Origin: Neobacillus citreus
GTDB taxonomy: Bacteria; Bacillota; Bacilli; Bacillales; Cytobacillaceae
DNA length: 64,000 nucleotides
NCBI RefSeq assembly: GCF_018343545.2
Contig: NZ_JAGYPE020000025.1
Span: 1 to 64,000, forward strand
Reading direction: 5' to 3'
Shown here: positions 7,784 to 16,764 of the stretch, piece by piece
Layout: each line of letters begins with the position of its first letter
Position numbering within the stretch: position 1 is the first letter of the stretch
Position numbers and translations under genes: made by a program
Notes under the pieces: generated by a model
Seen by the model: the letters and a program-made list of their open reading frames with translations, nothing else
What the model was told of the DNA's origin: nothing
The model's database searches: none

Positions 7784-8455
7784 TTAGACAGGCCAATCTC
7801 CTCCCTCATAGACCATGTCCCAGAACATATACTCAAACCTGGATGTGGTGAGAAAATGCTCTTCTAAAACCGCCAATTCTCGCTCTGGTTTTCCTTCCGT
7901 TAATTTATCTAACAAATCGATTAGCCAGAGAGCCAGCGACCCGAATTCATCAGAAGAGTACATTTTCACCCAGTCGCCGTATAATAGATGATCGCTAGAG
8001 TTTTGATAGTTTTCTGCTAGCATTTTACCGATTTCCCAATAGCTCCACATACATGGCAGCAGACTTGATATTAATTCCTCCAAAGAACCATTTTGAGCCA
8101 CATTTAACATGTAGCGGGTGTAAGCTAAATTAATCGGAGTAGGTTCGGTGCCTTCAAGATCCTGTTCCGTAATTCCAAACCGTTTCGCATACTCGCGGTG
8201 CAGGTCCATTTCACCATGTAAGGTTTCATCTAAAAGCTTTGCAAAAGCTGCCATGGTCTCAACATCTCTCGCCTTCACCGTTCCAAACGCAAACAACTTT
8301 GAATAGTCAATAAGAAACACATAGTCCTGCTTCATATAGCGGATAAAAGATTCGACCGGAAGATCGCCACGTCCCAACCCGACTACGAATGGATGCTCAT
8401 GTGTTTTCTCCCAAATTCCATTAACTTTTTCAAAAAGCCGATCAGAAAATTTCAT
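7784..8455 (-). CDS. tenA: Aminopyrimidine aminohydrolase (thiaminase II)
   Basis: Hydrolyses 4-amino-5-aminomethyl-2-methylpyrimidine to HMP, the last step before ThiD. The 223-aa all-helical TenA fold shows HPFVVGLGRGDLPVESFIRYMKQDYVFL near the N-terminus, LLPCMWSYWEIG with the active-site Cys, and the C-terminal FEYMFWDMVYEGGDWP. ATG 8455 is chosen because AAAGGAGG lies ten bases before it, inside the end of ylmB; the reading frame extends further but only as read-through. It begins five bases after the ylmB stop. Substrate flow from YlmB to TenA matches the gene order. Confidence 0.93.
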   Translation of the reverse strand: MKFSDRLFEKVNGIWEKTHEHPFVVGLGRGDLPVESFIRYMKQDYVFLIDYSKLFAFGTVKARDVETMAAFAKLLDETLHGEMDLHREYAKRFGITEQDLEGTEPTPINLAYTRYMLNVAQNGSLEELISSLLPCMWSYWEIGKMLAENYQNSSDHLLYGDWVKMYSSDEFGSLALWLIDLLDKLTEGKPERELAVLEEHFLTTSRFEYMFWDMVYEGGDWPV

Positions 8456-8460
8456 TGGCT

Positions 8461-9750
8461 TTACTCCTCCTTTAGTGTGTTGCACCAGACAGCAATAAAT
8501 TGAGCTAACACTTTTGTAAAGTCTAACAATTGCCGAATCTCGACCTTCTCATTAACAGCATGGGCATCCTCTAGTTTTCCCGGCCCAAAAATAACTGTCG
8601 GAATTCCTGCACGGCCAAGCCAGCCTGCATCTGTTACCGTCGTTGACATATCCAGTACAGGCTTTTTCATAAGCGTTTTTTCAAAGGAGCTTGCCAGCAT
8701 TCGGGTTCCTGAATGGTCCACATCAAGCTCCAAGGAAGGAAATATTTCACCACGATCGATTATCATGGATTTACCGCCCCAAACAAATTCCGGTGGATTG
8801 TCACGAAGCCATGGATCCGCAGCTGCCACTGCACCAATATGTTGCTCAATCTCCTTTATAATCTCTTCGTAATCTTCATTTGGGTAGAAATGAAAGGTAA
8901 CCCACAAGGCGCAGCGGTCGGCAACAAACGCAGCATGCCTTCCGCCCTCGATTACAGCAGGATTAATTGTATTCATACCTGGTGGAAAACCTTCGTAACT
9001 TTTTGTCACAGCCCAGTGGCGTTCAAGGTCTTGAAGGCCTTCGATGATTTTCGTCATTTTTTCAATCGCACTGGCACCATTGATGCCCCCGCCGGCATGA
9101 ATCAGCCTTCTCCTCATCCCATCATGATAGGTTTCTTTGCTTTGAATCGTTATCCAGCCGGTTATGACGCCGCCCTGCCCTTGAATATGTAAATCGCTTG
9201 TGTCAACTACCACTGCATAGTCAGCAGAATAGCCCCTTTCCAAACAAGCAAGCGTTCCTGCCTCGCCAACTTCTTCTCCGATAACAGACTGAAATTGCAA
9301 ATCTCCTTTAAGCGGAACCCCAAGCTCTTTTAAAAGTTTTATAGCAATGAGGGATGCGGCAATACCGCCTTTCATGTCGGCAACACCGCGTCCATATATA
9401 TAAGAATCCTTGATTCTGGCAGAAAACGGGTCCGCCCCCCATTCCTTCTCGTCGCCAACCTCAGCAACATCCACATGTCCATTGACAATTAAGCTGCTAT
9501 ATTGCTCAGAGGATTCACCCTTTAAAATTCCAACCACATTCGAATCCCCAGGATATACTTCCCACATATCGGTATGAAATCCCATGTCTCCTAAATAGCT
9601 TTTAAGAAACTCCTGGATTCCCGTTGTATTCCGGGCCGGAGGACTTTCAGTCGGAAACGCAATTAGGTCGCTCAAAAGTTTAAGCAGTTCGGCTTCCCTA
9701 GCTTCCACTTCTTGTCCGATCGTTTCTATTAAATTTTCCAGACCAACCAT
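8461..9750 (-). CDS. ylmB: Formylaminopyrimidine deformylase (M20/ArgE-type)
   Basis: Removes the formyl group from imported N-formyl-4-amino-5-aminomethyl-2-methylpyrimidine. The M20 metallohydrolase layout is clear. NGHVDVAEVGD carries the first metal ligands, GRGVADMKGG the bridging Asp, GEEVGEAGT the catalytic Glu pair, and FGPGKLEDAHAVNEKVE the last His. A lid domain occupies about residues 190-310. The length is 429 aa. The start ATG 9750 follows TAGGAGG. It is the first gene after a TPP riboswitch and its terminator, and heads the operon with tenA and thiZXY. By family alone it could be called acetylornithine deacetylase; the context decides. Confidence 0.9.
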   Translation of the reverse strand: MVGLENLIETIGQEVEAREAELLKLLSDLIAFPTESPPARNTTGIQEFLKSYLGDMGFHTDMWEVYPGDSNVVGILKGESSEQYSSLIVNGHVDVAEVGDEKEWGADPFSARIKDSYIYGRGVADMKGGIAASLIAIKLLKELGVPLKGDLQFQSVIGEEVGEAGTLACLERGYSADYAVVVDTSDLHIQGQGGVITGWITIQSKETYHDGMRRRLIHAGGGINGASAIEKMTKIIEGLQDLERHWAVTKSYEGFPPGMNTINPAVIEGGRHAAFVADRCALWVTFHFYPNEDYEEIIKEIEQHIGAVAAADPWLRDNPPEFVWGGKSMIIDRGEIFPSLELDVDHSGTRMLASSFEKTLMKKPVLDMSTTVTDAGWLGRAGIPTVIFGPGKLEDAHAVNEKVEIRQLLDFTKVLAQFIAVWCNTLKEE

Positions 9751-9782
9751 TCCTAAAGCCTCCTAAATTCATTCTAGGTTTT

Positions 9783-9826
9783 AAAAAAATAACACCCACT
9801 CTTTATAGCAAGGGTAAGAGTGGGTT
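9783..9826 (-). terminator. Riboswitch-controlled terminator before ylmB
   Basis: On the minus strand, AACCCACTCTTA (9826-9815) and TAAAGAGTGGGTGTT (9805-9791) form a stem followed by ATTTTTTT. It lies directly downstream of the TPP aptamer and is the likely expression platform. Confidence 0.85.
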
Positions 9827-9835
9827 CTGATCGTT

Positions 9836-9926
9836 CCACTTCCCTCCGCTGGAATCATCCAGTTCAGGTTCAAAGGGTTCGGAGCTGTGCCCATCTCAAG
9901 CCTTTTAGGCTTCCCCCAGTGAAGGT
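9836..9926 (-). promoter_or_regulatory. TPP riboswitch (THI element) of the ylmB operon
   Basis: Read on the minus strand it contains CTGGGGG, a TTGAGATGG element, ACCCTTTGAACCTGAACTGG and GATGATTCCAGCGGAGGGAAG. These are the conserved blocks of the THI box aptamer. The terminator at 9783-9826 follows. High TPP should switch off ylmB-tenA-thiZXY. Confidence 0.95.
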
Positions 9927-9927
9927 T

Positions 9928-10437
9928 CTATTTAGTTACTGTGATATTTTTCTCGCCAAGCCGCACTTTCTTCCTTAAGAAAATCGTTAAAATCACAAAT
10001 CCAAGCAGTGCTCCCGCAAAGGAACTGAAAATAAATAATGGGATAAACCCGAATAGAGTTGCTTTCTGCCCGAGGATTAGGGTTGCAATAGGATAGGAAA
10101 GCAATGCTCCAAGAATTCCCGTCCCAATAACTTCTCCTATAACAGCAAAGTAGATTTTTCTAGTTTTCCAAAATAATAGTCCGGCTAGAAATGCCCCGAC
10201 CATGCTTCCAGGAAACGCAAAAAGCGAACCTGTGCCCATCATATTCCGAAGCAGGGAAACACAAAAGGCCTGGGCCACGGCATAATAAGGGCCCAACAGA
10301 ACAGCGGAAAGAACGTTTAAAAAATGCTGCATTGGAAAAACCTTTGTAAAGCCAATCGGAATCACGACCAAATTACTTGAAAGAGTCCCCATCGCAATCA
10401 TCATGGCAGTTAACGTAAGCTTATACGTTTTTTTCAT
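9928..10437 (-). CDS. thiW: ThiW family membrane protein, likely thiazole (HET) ECF S-component
   Basis: A 169-aa protein of about five or six membrane helices in the ECF S-component style. ThiW is predicted to import hydroxyethylthiazole, the substrate of ThiM. Conserved-looking pieces are the N-terminal TLTAMMIAMGTL, PIGFTKVFPMQHFLNVLSAV and the motif FAFPGSMVGAFLAG. It starts after GAAGAGG, seven bases after thiE. It is the last gene of the thiM-thiD-thiE-thiW unit, and its stop lies right before the next riboswitch. Transport specificity is inferred from the operon; the energising ECF module is not in the window. Confidence 0.85.
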   Translation of the reverse strand: MKKTYKLTLTAMMIAMGTLSSNLVVIPIGFTKVFPMQHFLNVLSAVLLGPYYAVAQAFCVSLLRNMMGTGSLFAFPGSMVGAFLAGLLFWKTRKIYFAVIGEVIGTGILGALLSYPIATLILGQKATLFGFIPLFIFSSFAGALLGFVILTIFLRKKVRLGEKNITVTK

Positions 10438-10444
10438 GACCTCT

Positions 10445-11086
10445 TCACTCCCCTACACTTTTTCGCAAAGCCTTTGCAGCTAAGTGCGGTGAATCGGCAA
10501 GGCTGATGGCAGTAATAACTGAAACGCCATCCGCTCCGGCTTCCACGACAGTTGCCGCATTTTCACTTGTAATCCCGCCAATTCCAACAATCGGTACAGC
10601 AATTCCTTGGCTTCGCAGTTCCTCGATCAGGGCAGTCCCTCTTGATGGCTTTGCATCGGCCTTCGTTTTTGTTGGATAAACCGGTCCAATTCCGAAATAA
10701 TCGGCACCAGCGCTAAGTGCTGCTTCGGCCTCCTCCGGCGTATGAACGGATACACCAAGAATTTTATTATCGCCAATTTGATTTCTGACTGTTTCAGCCG
10801 GTTCATCCTCCTGACCAATATGAACCCCATCTGCGTCAAGCGCGATTGCCAGTTCAAGATCATCATTAACGATAAACGGAATTCTGTGTTCTTTGCATAG
10901 GCTTTGCAGTTTTTTCGCAAGAGCATATTTTTCTTCCCCAATTAAAGCCCCTTCGCCTTTTTCCCGAAATTGAAAAAAGGTAATTCCTCCGGCGATGGCT
11001 TCTTTCAATACCTCAACCGGGTCCTTCCTGCAATTGGCTGTTCCCATAATAAAATATACTTTCAAGGCTTCCCGTAAGTTTATCAT
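10445..11086 (-). CDS. thiE: Thiamine-phosphate synthase
   Basis: Joins HMP pyrophosphate and thiazole phosphate to thiamine monophosphate. The 213-aa TIM barrel shows [38 protein letters not shown] and [20 protein letters not shown], which are the diphosphate- and thiazole-binding loops, and ends with [11 protein letters not shown] and [12 protein letters not shown]. Its ATG overlaps the thiD stop by four bases, so translation is coupled. Confidence 0.96.
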   Translation of the reverse strand: MINLREALKVYFIMGTANCRKDPVEVLKEAIAGGITFFQFREKGEGALIGEEKYALAKKLQSLCKEHRIPFIVNDDLELAIALDADGVHIGQEDEPAETVRNQIGDNKILGVSVHTPEEAEAALSAGADYFGIGPVYPTKTKADAKPSRGTALIEELRSQGIAVPIVGIGGITSENAATVVEAGADGVSVITAISLADSPHLAAKALRKSVGE

Positions 11087-11895
11087 GATTGGACCATCTC
11101 CATGATTCTTTTCCGGTAAGCCCCATGGTTTGTCGGCCCATGTCCCTGTCCAATCGCAATCCCATCTTCAATTGCAGCCTGAATAAAATCCTTCGCCTTG
11201 ATGACCGCTTGATATACATCTGCTCCCCTAGCCAGTTCAGCAGTAATAGCTGCTGAAAAAGTGCAGCCAGTGCCGTGTGTGTTCTTAGTCGGAATTCGCT
11301 TACTCGTAAAAGTATAGAATTCTTTTCCATCGAAGAGGAGATCTGTTGATTCTGAAGGGTTTTCATCATGGCCGCCTTTCAGCACAACGTTTTGCACCCC
11401 TAAGGCATGTAATTTTTTTGCTGCCTCCTGCTTATCTTCTGCTGTACGTATAGACATCCCGGTTAGGACCTCAGCCTCTGGAATATTCGGGGTAACCACT
11501 TTGGCAAGCGGCATTAAAAATTTCTGCATCGCAGAAATTGCTTCCATCTTAAGCAAGGAAGCCCCGCCTTTTGCGATCATTACAGGATCGACAACAACAT
11601 TATCCCAATGATATTTTGTAAGATTAACAGATACAGCTTCAATAATTTCCGCATTAAATAACATACCCGTTTTCACCGCATCGGTCCCCATGTCCTCACC
11701 GATGGCTTTCATCTGTTCGATAACCGCTTCTGCTGTCATTGGATAAACTCCATGGACACCTAATGTATTTTGCGCTGTAACAGCGGTTAATGCGGACATG
11801 CCAAAAACCTCTAACTCCTGAAATGTTTTTAGGTCCGCCTGAATTCCGGCCCCGCCGCCTGAATCGGAACCTGCAATCGTTAACGCCTTATTCAT
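11083..11895 (-). CDS. thiD: HMP / HMP-phosphate kinase
   Basis: Phosphorylates HMP and then HMP-P. The 270-aa ribokinase-fold protein begins [20 protein letters not shown], the substrate site of ThiD, and has [26 protein letters not shown] and the anion-hole motif [15 protein letters not shown]. It overlaps the thiM stop by one base (TAATG), with GGAGGAGGG before it. PdxK is a close relative, but the thiamine operon supports ThiD. Confidence 0.95.
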   Translation of the reverse strand: MNKALTIAGSDSGGGAGIQADLKTFQELEVFGMSALTAVTAQNTLGVHGVYPMTAEAVIEQMKAIGEDMGTDAVKTGMLFNAEIIEAVSVNLTKYHWDNVVVDPVMIAKGGASLLKMEAISAMQKFLMPLAKVVTPNIPEAEVLTGMSIRTAEDKQEAAKKLHALGVQNVVLKGGHDENPSESTDLLFDGKEFYTFTSKRIPTKNTHGTGCTFSAAITAELARGADVYQAVIKAKDFIQAAIEDGIAIGQGHGPTNHGAYRKRIMEMVQS

Positions 11896-12716
11896 TATTG
11901 CCCTCCTCCTGTTAATTTTTTTATGGAAGAATAAAGATTGATGTCATCTGCAGCAACCTTCGAAAGCTGGTTCAAAAATTCGATTTGAAAGCTTCCTGGG
12001 CCTGATTCCACCGTTAGTTCCGCCGCCTTTTCTGCGGCTATTCCGTATATCGAGACTGCAGCAACAGATGCCTGCAGTAAATCCTTCTCCACCCCGGTAA
12101 ATGCACCAATAACGGAGGTTAAAAGACAACCAGTACCTGTCACTTTTGTTAACAATGGATGTCCATTAGCCACAACATAAGTGGTACTCCCATTCGTAAC
12201 GACATCTTCCTTCCCTGTAATGACGACGATACAGTTTAATTTTTCTGCAGCAGTCATAGCGAGATCGGTAATATTACCATTTGTGCTTCCCGCATCGACA
12301 CCTTTGATTTCCCATTTCTCTCCAACGACATTGGCAATTTCAGCGGCGTTCCCTCGAATTATGGATACTCTTAGTTCCCTCATGATCCTTTGCGCTGTTT
12401 CCGTCCGATAAGGGGTTGCCCCTGCACCCACCGGGTCAAAAATAACCGGAATACCTTGTTCATTGGCCGCCTTCCCTGCCAAAATCATCGAATCTACCGT
12501 TTGTGAATTTAAAGTGCCAATATTTAAAACTAGTGAACTGGCGATCCGTGCCATATCTCCGGCTTCCTCAGCAGCATTCGCCATTACCGGTGATGCCCCA
12601 AGAGCCAAAAGTCCATTAGCAGTAAAATTGGTTACCACTACATTCGTAATATTATGTACAAGCGGTTTTACTTCTCTTACTTTTTGCAACGTTTCAAACA
12701 AGTTGTTTTTAAGCAA
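11895..12716 (-). CDS. thiM: Hydroxyethylthiazole kinase
   Basis: Phosphorylates the salvaged thiazole alcohol. The 273-aa protein has [35 protein letters not shown] [31 protein letters not shown] and the ATP/anion motif [15 protein letters not shown]. The start is TTG at 12716 with AAGGAGGAG about eight bases before it. First gene of thiM-thiD-thiE-thiW, behind a TPP riboswitch. Confidence 0.96.
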   Translation of the reverse strand: MLKNNLFETLQKVREVKPLVHNITNVVVTNFTANGLLALGASPVMANAAEEAGDMARIASSLVLNIGTLNSQTVDSMILAGKAANEQGIPVIFDPVGAGATPYRTETAQRIMRELRVSIIRGNAAEIANVVGEKWEIKGVDAGSTNGNITDLAMTAAEKLNCIVVITGKEDVVTNGSTTYVVANGHPLLTKVTGTGCLLTSVIGAFTGVEKDLLQASVAAVSIYGIAAEKAAELTVESGPGSFQIEFLNQLSKVAADDINLYSSIKKLTGGGQ

Positions 12717-12732
12717 ATCCTTCTCCTCCTTT

Positions 12733-12773
12733 TAAAAAATAAAAAAAACCAGACCCTCATAAAGGACCTGGTT
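12733..12773 (-). terminator. Riboswitch-controlled terminator before thiM
   Basis: On the minus strand AACCAGGTCC and GGGTCTGGTT form a stem followed by eight T (12741-12773). It lies between the aptamer and thiM. Confidence 0.9.
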
Positions 12774-12808
12774 AAGTTAAGTAAGAAACCGTAAAAATTA
12801 AACATGGT

Positions 12809-12899
12809 CTACTTTCCTACGCTGGTATTATCCAGTTCAGGTCCGAAGGGTTAAAAACTAGCCGTTTTCTCTCAGCCCGCTAACAGGGCACCCCTAGTA
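12809..12899 (-). promoter_or_regulatory. TPP riboswitch (THI element) of the thiM operon
   Basis: The minus strand reads CTAGGGGTGCCC, GGGCTGAGAGAA, ACCCTTCGGACCTGAACTGG and ATAATACCAGCGTAGGAAAGT, a near-consensus THI aptamer. Terminator downstream at 12733-12773. The rest of the interval 12717-13032 shows nothing else that I recognise. Confidence 0.97.
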
Positions 12900-13032
12900 G
12901 TTACATCAAATATGAAATTATCATCAGAATAAACCTAAGAATCTTTTTTGTAAAGAAAAATAACTTAAAAATACTTTTGTTTAACCCGCTTCTAAAAACT
13001 CCGAAATACTCGATTTCCGAAATTTGTACTTA

Positions 13033-13275
13033 TTAGCTCTCTTTCGCAAGCTCCATCAATTCTTTAAGATCATTTGTAAAACCCTTTACCGCACGGTTAT
13101 TCACTACCGTAACAGGAACACCGAGAAAACCGTATTTTTCCACTTCCTTTTGATACTCAGGATTTTCTGCCACATTTCTTGTCTCAAAAGGAATTCCTTC
13201 TTCAGTCAGGACTTTCTTAACCATTGTGCATTCGATACAGTCGTTGGTGGTATAAACAATTACTTGTTTGCTCAA
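13033..13275 (-). CDS. Glutaredoxin-like protein (NrdH/YtnI type)
   Basis: A small thioredoxin-fold disulfide reductase of 80 aa. The active site is TTNDCIECTMVKK (CxxC), then the cis-Pro loop GVPVTVV and a C-terminal GFTNDLKELMELA helix. The reading frame extends to 13341, but I chose TTG 13275 because GGGGAG lies ten bases before it and the resulting length is typical. Redox partner unknown. Transcribed alone. Confidence 0.85.
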   Translation of the reverse strand: MSKQVIVYTTNDCIECTMVKKVLTEEGIPFETRNVAENPEYQKEVEKYGFLGVPVTVVNNRAVKGFTNDLKELMELAKES

Positions 13276-13530
13276 GATAAAATTCTCCCCTGTCCGATTA
13301 TGTCTAACATACACAATATTCATTTTACCTACAAAAAGCAATTTAAATGATTAAATGCAAATGATTTATAGAAAGGCAAACAGTGGGAATAAAGCTTTAT
13401 GTCGGGTCATGTCGTTTTGTACATCACTCTACCGACCTCACAACTCGAGAAATGTCACTTCATGCGCTTTCCCAAGGAATAAACACAATAATTTCCCATC
13501 ACAAAACAGCCTATTCAACCAAAAACCACG

Positions 13531-13567
13531 AAAAAACAAAAAAATAACCGTCAAAAAATGACGGTTT
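13531..13567 (-). terminator. Terminator of the kinase-GT-HipA operon
   Basis: On the minus strand AAACCGTCA/TGACGGTT (13546-13567) is followed by a T-rich run (13531-13545). The interval 13276-13604 otherwise holds only this and repeat copy C. Confidence 0.8.
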
Positions 13568-13599
13568 AAACACTGTATACCGACTATTTTACAATTCAT

Positions 13600-13651
13600 C
13601 CGCCTTAGGTGGACAAATTGCCAAAATGTCTTTTTGTGGTGTCTGACACCC
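13600..13651. repeat. Dispersed repeat, copy C, encoding the end of the HipA-like gene
   Basis: Closely similar over about 50 bases to 18228-18280: CCGCCTTAGGTGGACAAATT, a TGTCTTT core, then GTGTCTGACACC. It lies inside the reading frame 13605-14399 and supplies its last 14 codons and stop. Confidence 0.75.
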
Positions 13652-14399
13652 ATTTTCTTTTCATAAACCTTTCGACCAATTTAGGAAGAATTTTTTTTCG
13701 CCTTGTTACGAGTGTTGTTACTATTGCTTTTTTTTCGTCTTTTGTGACGCCCCATTCTTCCGGGATAAGATCAACAATTTCTTCTATTAATAATATGGGG
13801 ATTGTTTGAATGATTTCCAAGTACCCATAGAATATTTTTTCATCCTCGATATAGGCCGACATCAATTCATGTGTGGCACTTTTTAATATATCGGCAGGGA
13901 GATTCTCTATATCCTCCTGGGTCCAATTAAAAGAACCAAAAACCTCTGCCTGGTCGATCATCCAAAGCTTATATCCACCTGAGGCAACTTCTTGAAAAAG
14001 AACATTCATACGGGTCCGATCACGATTAAACAACCAATAATCAAATGCAATAATACCTGCTAATGACTGGTGGTTTTCAATAGAAGAAATTTTTGAAACC
14101 TTGTGGCCATCCAGACAATCAGGAATATACAAGGATGCAAATTGGTATTGGGTGTGTCCCATCTTGGCAAGTTCAGGTACCTGTAACGAGAATTCCTGCG
14201 GAATTTCTACGATTCTGCCAAATGGAATTGGCAATCCTAGATATCGCCCAAGGCAGTAGGCGACCCATTCATTGGGCAGTGATCTTTCAAAACCTTGCTG
14301 AAAAAATTTCACCACATACTCCCTGCCATCATCAAACGTGATTAAATGAGCATTCGATTTTCCTTGTAATTTTTTCTGATACGAAACAGGTTTAATCAA
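13605..14399 (-). CDS. HipA-like kinase-domain protein
   Basis: A 264-aa protein with a compact kinase-like fold of the stand-alone HipA-like type. Residues 1-40 contain KSNAHLITFDDGREYVVKF (nucleotide-binding strands and Lys). The catalytic segment is FDYWLFNRDRTRMNVLF (Asp of NRDR and Asn), and the metal-binding Asp is in WMIDQAEVFG. There is no HipB neighbour, so this is not a toxin-antitoxin pair. The start is TTG 14399, overlapping the upstream glycosyltransferase stop (TTGA), with GGAGG before it. The last 14 residues (VSDTTKRHFGNLST) come from a dispersed repeat and are probably not conserved. Last gene of a three-gene operon. Substrate unknown. Confidence 0.8.
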   Translation of the reverse strand: MIKPVSYQKKLQGKSNAHLITFDDGREYVVKFFQQGFERSLPNEWVAYCLGRYLGLPIPFGRIVEIPQEFSLQVPELAKMGHTQYQFASLYIPDCLDGHKVSKISSIENHQSLAGIIAFDYWLFNRDRTRMNVLFQEVASGGYKLWMIDQAEVFGSFNWTQEDIENLPADILKSATHELMSAYIEDEKIFYGYLEIIQTIPILLIEEIVDLIPEEWGVTKDEKKAIVTTLVTRRKKILPKLVERFMKRKWVSDTTKRHFGNLST

Positions 14400-15511
14400 G
14401 TCGCCTCCACCTCCCCATCTCCGTTCCTCTCCAATTGAATGAATGATTTTAATAAATGAACGTATTGATCGGCGACCACTTGAATGGCAAAATTTTCTTC
14501 CACCCGACGAACTGCAGCTTCCGACATATTTCGATGCATGTCGGGATTGTCTACAATCTCATAGATTTGCTTGACTGCATCGTCGACGTTTTGGCCCCGA
14601 TAAAGCAAGCCTGTCTCACCATTTACCACCAGTTCGTTAATTGGCATGATGTTCGAAGCCACAACAGGAACCCCGCACACCATCGATTCAATAAAAGTAT
14701 TCCCAAACGATTCCGACTTGGTTGTCGCTAGGGTGCAGCCACCCGATTCGCGAATTTTGGCATAGACATGCGGCATCTGCTGGTACGGAATAACTGGAAA
14801 CCATTTCACAATGTCAGTTAGTTCCCCGTCCTTCCAGGCGGCAGCAAATTCTTCCCGCTGGACGCTTTGTGCACCGCCAATGAGCCAGAATTCTATATCA
14901 TCGCGTTCATGTTTTATTTTCTTGGCTACCTCCAATAGCATCGGCCAATTCTTCCGCCTGTCAGTCCGGCCTATCCAGCCGACAATTTTTTTACCAAGCT
15001 GGTTAAGAGGCAGGCTTGCAAAATCGATTTCCTCCACAGGCAGTGCCCGAAAAAAGGACGTATCGACTCCGTTGTATATAACGTGAATAGGAATATCCTC
15101 TGTAAGAATGGAAACAAGCCTTTTCTGATAGTGGGAAGGAACAATGATTAGTTTAGGCTCGATTCCTTTGAAGGTTTTCAAATGCGGCATCAATTTGATA
15201 AGCTCGGGGGTTCTGGCCTCTATTAATATAGGACCTTCGTATTTCGCTTTTCGAATCCACTTGTAGGCAGCACCGGTGTCGACTACGATGATGGCATCAT
15301 ATCCATTTTCTTTGATAATGTTAATAATCTCATTGTCGTCCTTCGTTAAATAAACTTTAGCCACATCCTGCATAATATGAAGGCCGCCGTGGTCCGTCGT
15401 ATAGAGAAATTCGGTTTCAATTCCATGTTTTTTAAAATAAATGGCTCGATTTCGCCAACCGGCATTTACTCCTCCTACAGTGAGCAAGCGCCAGATGACC
15501 AATATCTTCAT
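14396..15511 (-). CDS. Glycosyltransferase, GT4 family
   Basis: Transfers a sugar from a nucleotide donor to an unknown acceptor. 371 aa, GT-B fold. The N-terminal acceptor domain starts MKILVIWRLLTVGGVNAGWRN. The linker has YNGVDTSFF. The C-terminal donor domain has VGWIGRTDRRKN and the EX7E region CTLATTKSESFGNTFIESMVCGVPVVASN, a GT4 hallmark. No membrane segment. ATG follows AGAGGTG. It sits between a Ser/Thr-kinase-like gene and a HipA-like gene. The order kinase-GT-kinase recalls the B. subtilis spore-coat cluster cotI-cotSA-cotS, though I see no close sequence likeness to CotSA. Confidence 0.85.
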   Translation of the reverse strand: MKILVIWRLLTVGGVNAGWRNRAIYFKKHGIETEFLYTTDHGGLHIMQDVAKVYLTKDDNEIINIIKENGYDAIIVVDTGAAYKWIRKAKYEGPILIEARTPELIKLMPHLKTFKGIEPKLIIVPSHYQKRLVSILTEDIPIHVIYNGVDTSFFRALPVEEIDFASLPLNQLGKKIVGWIGRTDRRKNWPMLLEVAKKIKHERDDIEFWLIGGAQSVQREEFAAAWKDGELTDIVKWFPVIPYQQMPHVYAKIRESGGCTLATTKSESFGNTFIESMVCGVPVVASNIMPINELVVNGETGLLYRGQNVDDAVKQIYEIVDNPDMHRNMSEAAVRRVEENFAIQVVADQYVHLLKSFIQLERNGDGEVEAT

Positions 15512-15546
15512 GTTCGCTTCACCTCTCTTTTTAATAGGTTTGTAGT

Positions 15547-16563
15547 TTACCTTTTATGTCTTTTTTTATCTTTTTCATGCTTGTGACGCTTACGATCTTT
15601 ATCATGATGACCTTTACTGTGGTGTCGATCTTTTTTTCGGTCATCATAACTGTATCCTTCATATCGGCGGGAGCGTTTATCCTTATTTTTCTTGCTGCGC
15701 TCTTTCACTGGGTAATTCTTCTCGAAACTTTGTTCACGTTTATCCCAGTACTCATCAATCTTTTCCATAACTACTTCTGGGTCAGTACCCCGGGCCAGCA
15801 TGGTTTTGATCCATTCTTCCTTAAAAACCTTGTACATTAGCCCTTCAAGCTGTAATACGTATTTTTTTTCGTTGTCTACTATTAGATTCTTTTCACTTAA
15901 TTTTTTTAAAGTTTTTTTGTTGGATTTCTGCTTGAGTATAATTTCATAAATATGACGTGAAAGTTCTTCCATTCGGATGAAGTTCTGCCATTCCTCATAT
16001 AAGTCAGGCGATAATGCTTGTACATGGGATAAAAATACTTCTTTATACTCTTTCCCTAAGGAATTAATTAATTTTCTAGGATAAGGGTAAACACGGTCGC
16101 GCCATACGGTCCTCGCGACATCAATCACCTTTAAGCTCCCGTCCTCCTGCAAATAGATTTGCCGTTTATGATGGTCTATCCGTTCATAACCTATCTTTTT
16201 AAAAGTAATGAGCATGTCTATTAGTTTTGCAGAGAGTTCCTCCGTTAATGGCTGTGATTGCAAATATTCCCGCAAATCAACCCCTTTGATAATCTCCATT
16301 GCGATGTAAAGCTTTCCTTTTGCATATACTCGCGGTAAAAGGGTGGTCTGTTGGCCAAGCGATAAAGCATAATACTCCCGTTCACAATCCTCTTCATTTC
16401 CAAACACCTTAACGCAAATGTCATTAGTATAGTGAAAAACTGCTCCCTGCCTGCCTTTACCAATCATCGTCAACAGGGTATTATTCACAACCTCCACATC
16501 TGCATTCGGTACATTTTGGACGCTAATGCCGCTCAATATATTTTCGAGACGCTTAATATCCAT
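15547..16563 (-). CDS. Protein-kinase-like protein with a basic His/Lys/Arg tail
   Basis: 338 aa. Residues about 30-200 form a degenerate Ser/Thr kinase domain: glycine loop MIGKGRQGAVFHY, Lys in ICVKVFG, hinge MEIIKGVDLREYL. The catalytic loop reads RIDHHKRQIYL instead of HRDxKxxN, and DFG is replaced by VIDVAR, so both Asp remain but the Asn is missing. A helical middle follows. The last 60 residues are very rich in K, R, H and D (for example DRKRHKHEKDKKRHKR), like tails of spore coat proteins. RBS GGAGGGAGG. First gene of the operon. The minus strand 5' of it has CATATTTTA, resembling a SigK -10, but no clear -35. Confidence 0.8.
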   Translation of the reverse strand: MDIKRLENILSGISVQNVPNADVEVVNNTLLTMIGKGRQGAVFHYTNDICVKVFGNEEDCEREYYALSLGQQTTLLPRVYAKGKLYIAMEIIKGVDLREYLQSQPLTEELSAKLIDMLITFKKIGYERIDHHKRQIYLQEDGSLKVIDVARTVWRDRVYPYPRKLINSLGKEYKEVFLSHVQALSPDLYEEWQNFIRMEELSRHIYEIILKQKSNKKTLKKLSEKNLIVDNEKKYVLQLEGLMYKVFKEEWIKTMLARGTDPEVVMEKIDEYWDKREQSFEKNYPVKERSKKNKDKRSRRYEGYSYDDRKKDRHHSKGHHDKDRKRHKHEKDKKRHKR

Positions 16564-16764
16564 TTATTTCCTCCCTCCTGTATTTTTTAAAATATGCCAT
16601 TAGGCATGAAGCATAATTCATTAATATTACCTCCACATAACAATAACCATCCAAAATCTTAACAACATCTGCCTCTTCTTATAGTTAATTCATATTAGCT
16701 GTAAATGGTTAAGGCTTGTATCCTATAAATGTGAAAGTAATTTTTGAAAATAGCATTTTTTCAT

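Noticed and set aside
8713..9192. 159-aa plus-strand frame opposite ylmB
   Set aside because: It is the shadow of a well-supported enzyme gene and has no ribosome site.
13024..13350. 108-aa plus-strand frame opposite the glutaredoxin gene
   Set aside because: The CxxC protein on the other strand explains the region; no start signal.
13605..14399. HipA toxin of a toxin-antitoxin pair
   Set aside because: No HipB-like small DNA-binding protein next to it; it is the last gene of an operon with a glycosyltransferase.
16564..16640. SigK promoter before the kinase-like gene
   Set aside because: CATATTTTA fits a -10 but no matching -35 is present at the right distance; kept only as a hint.
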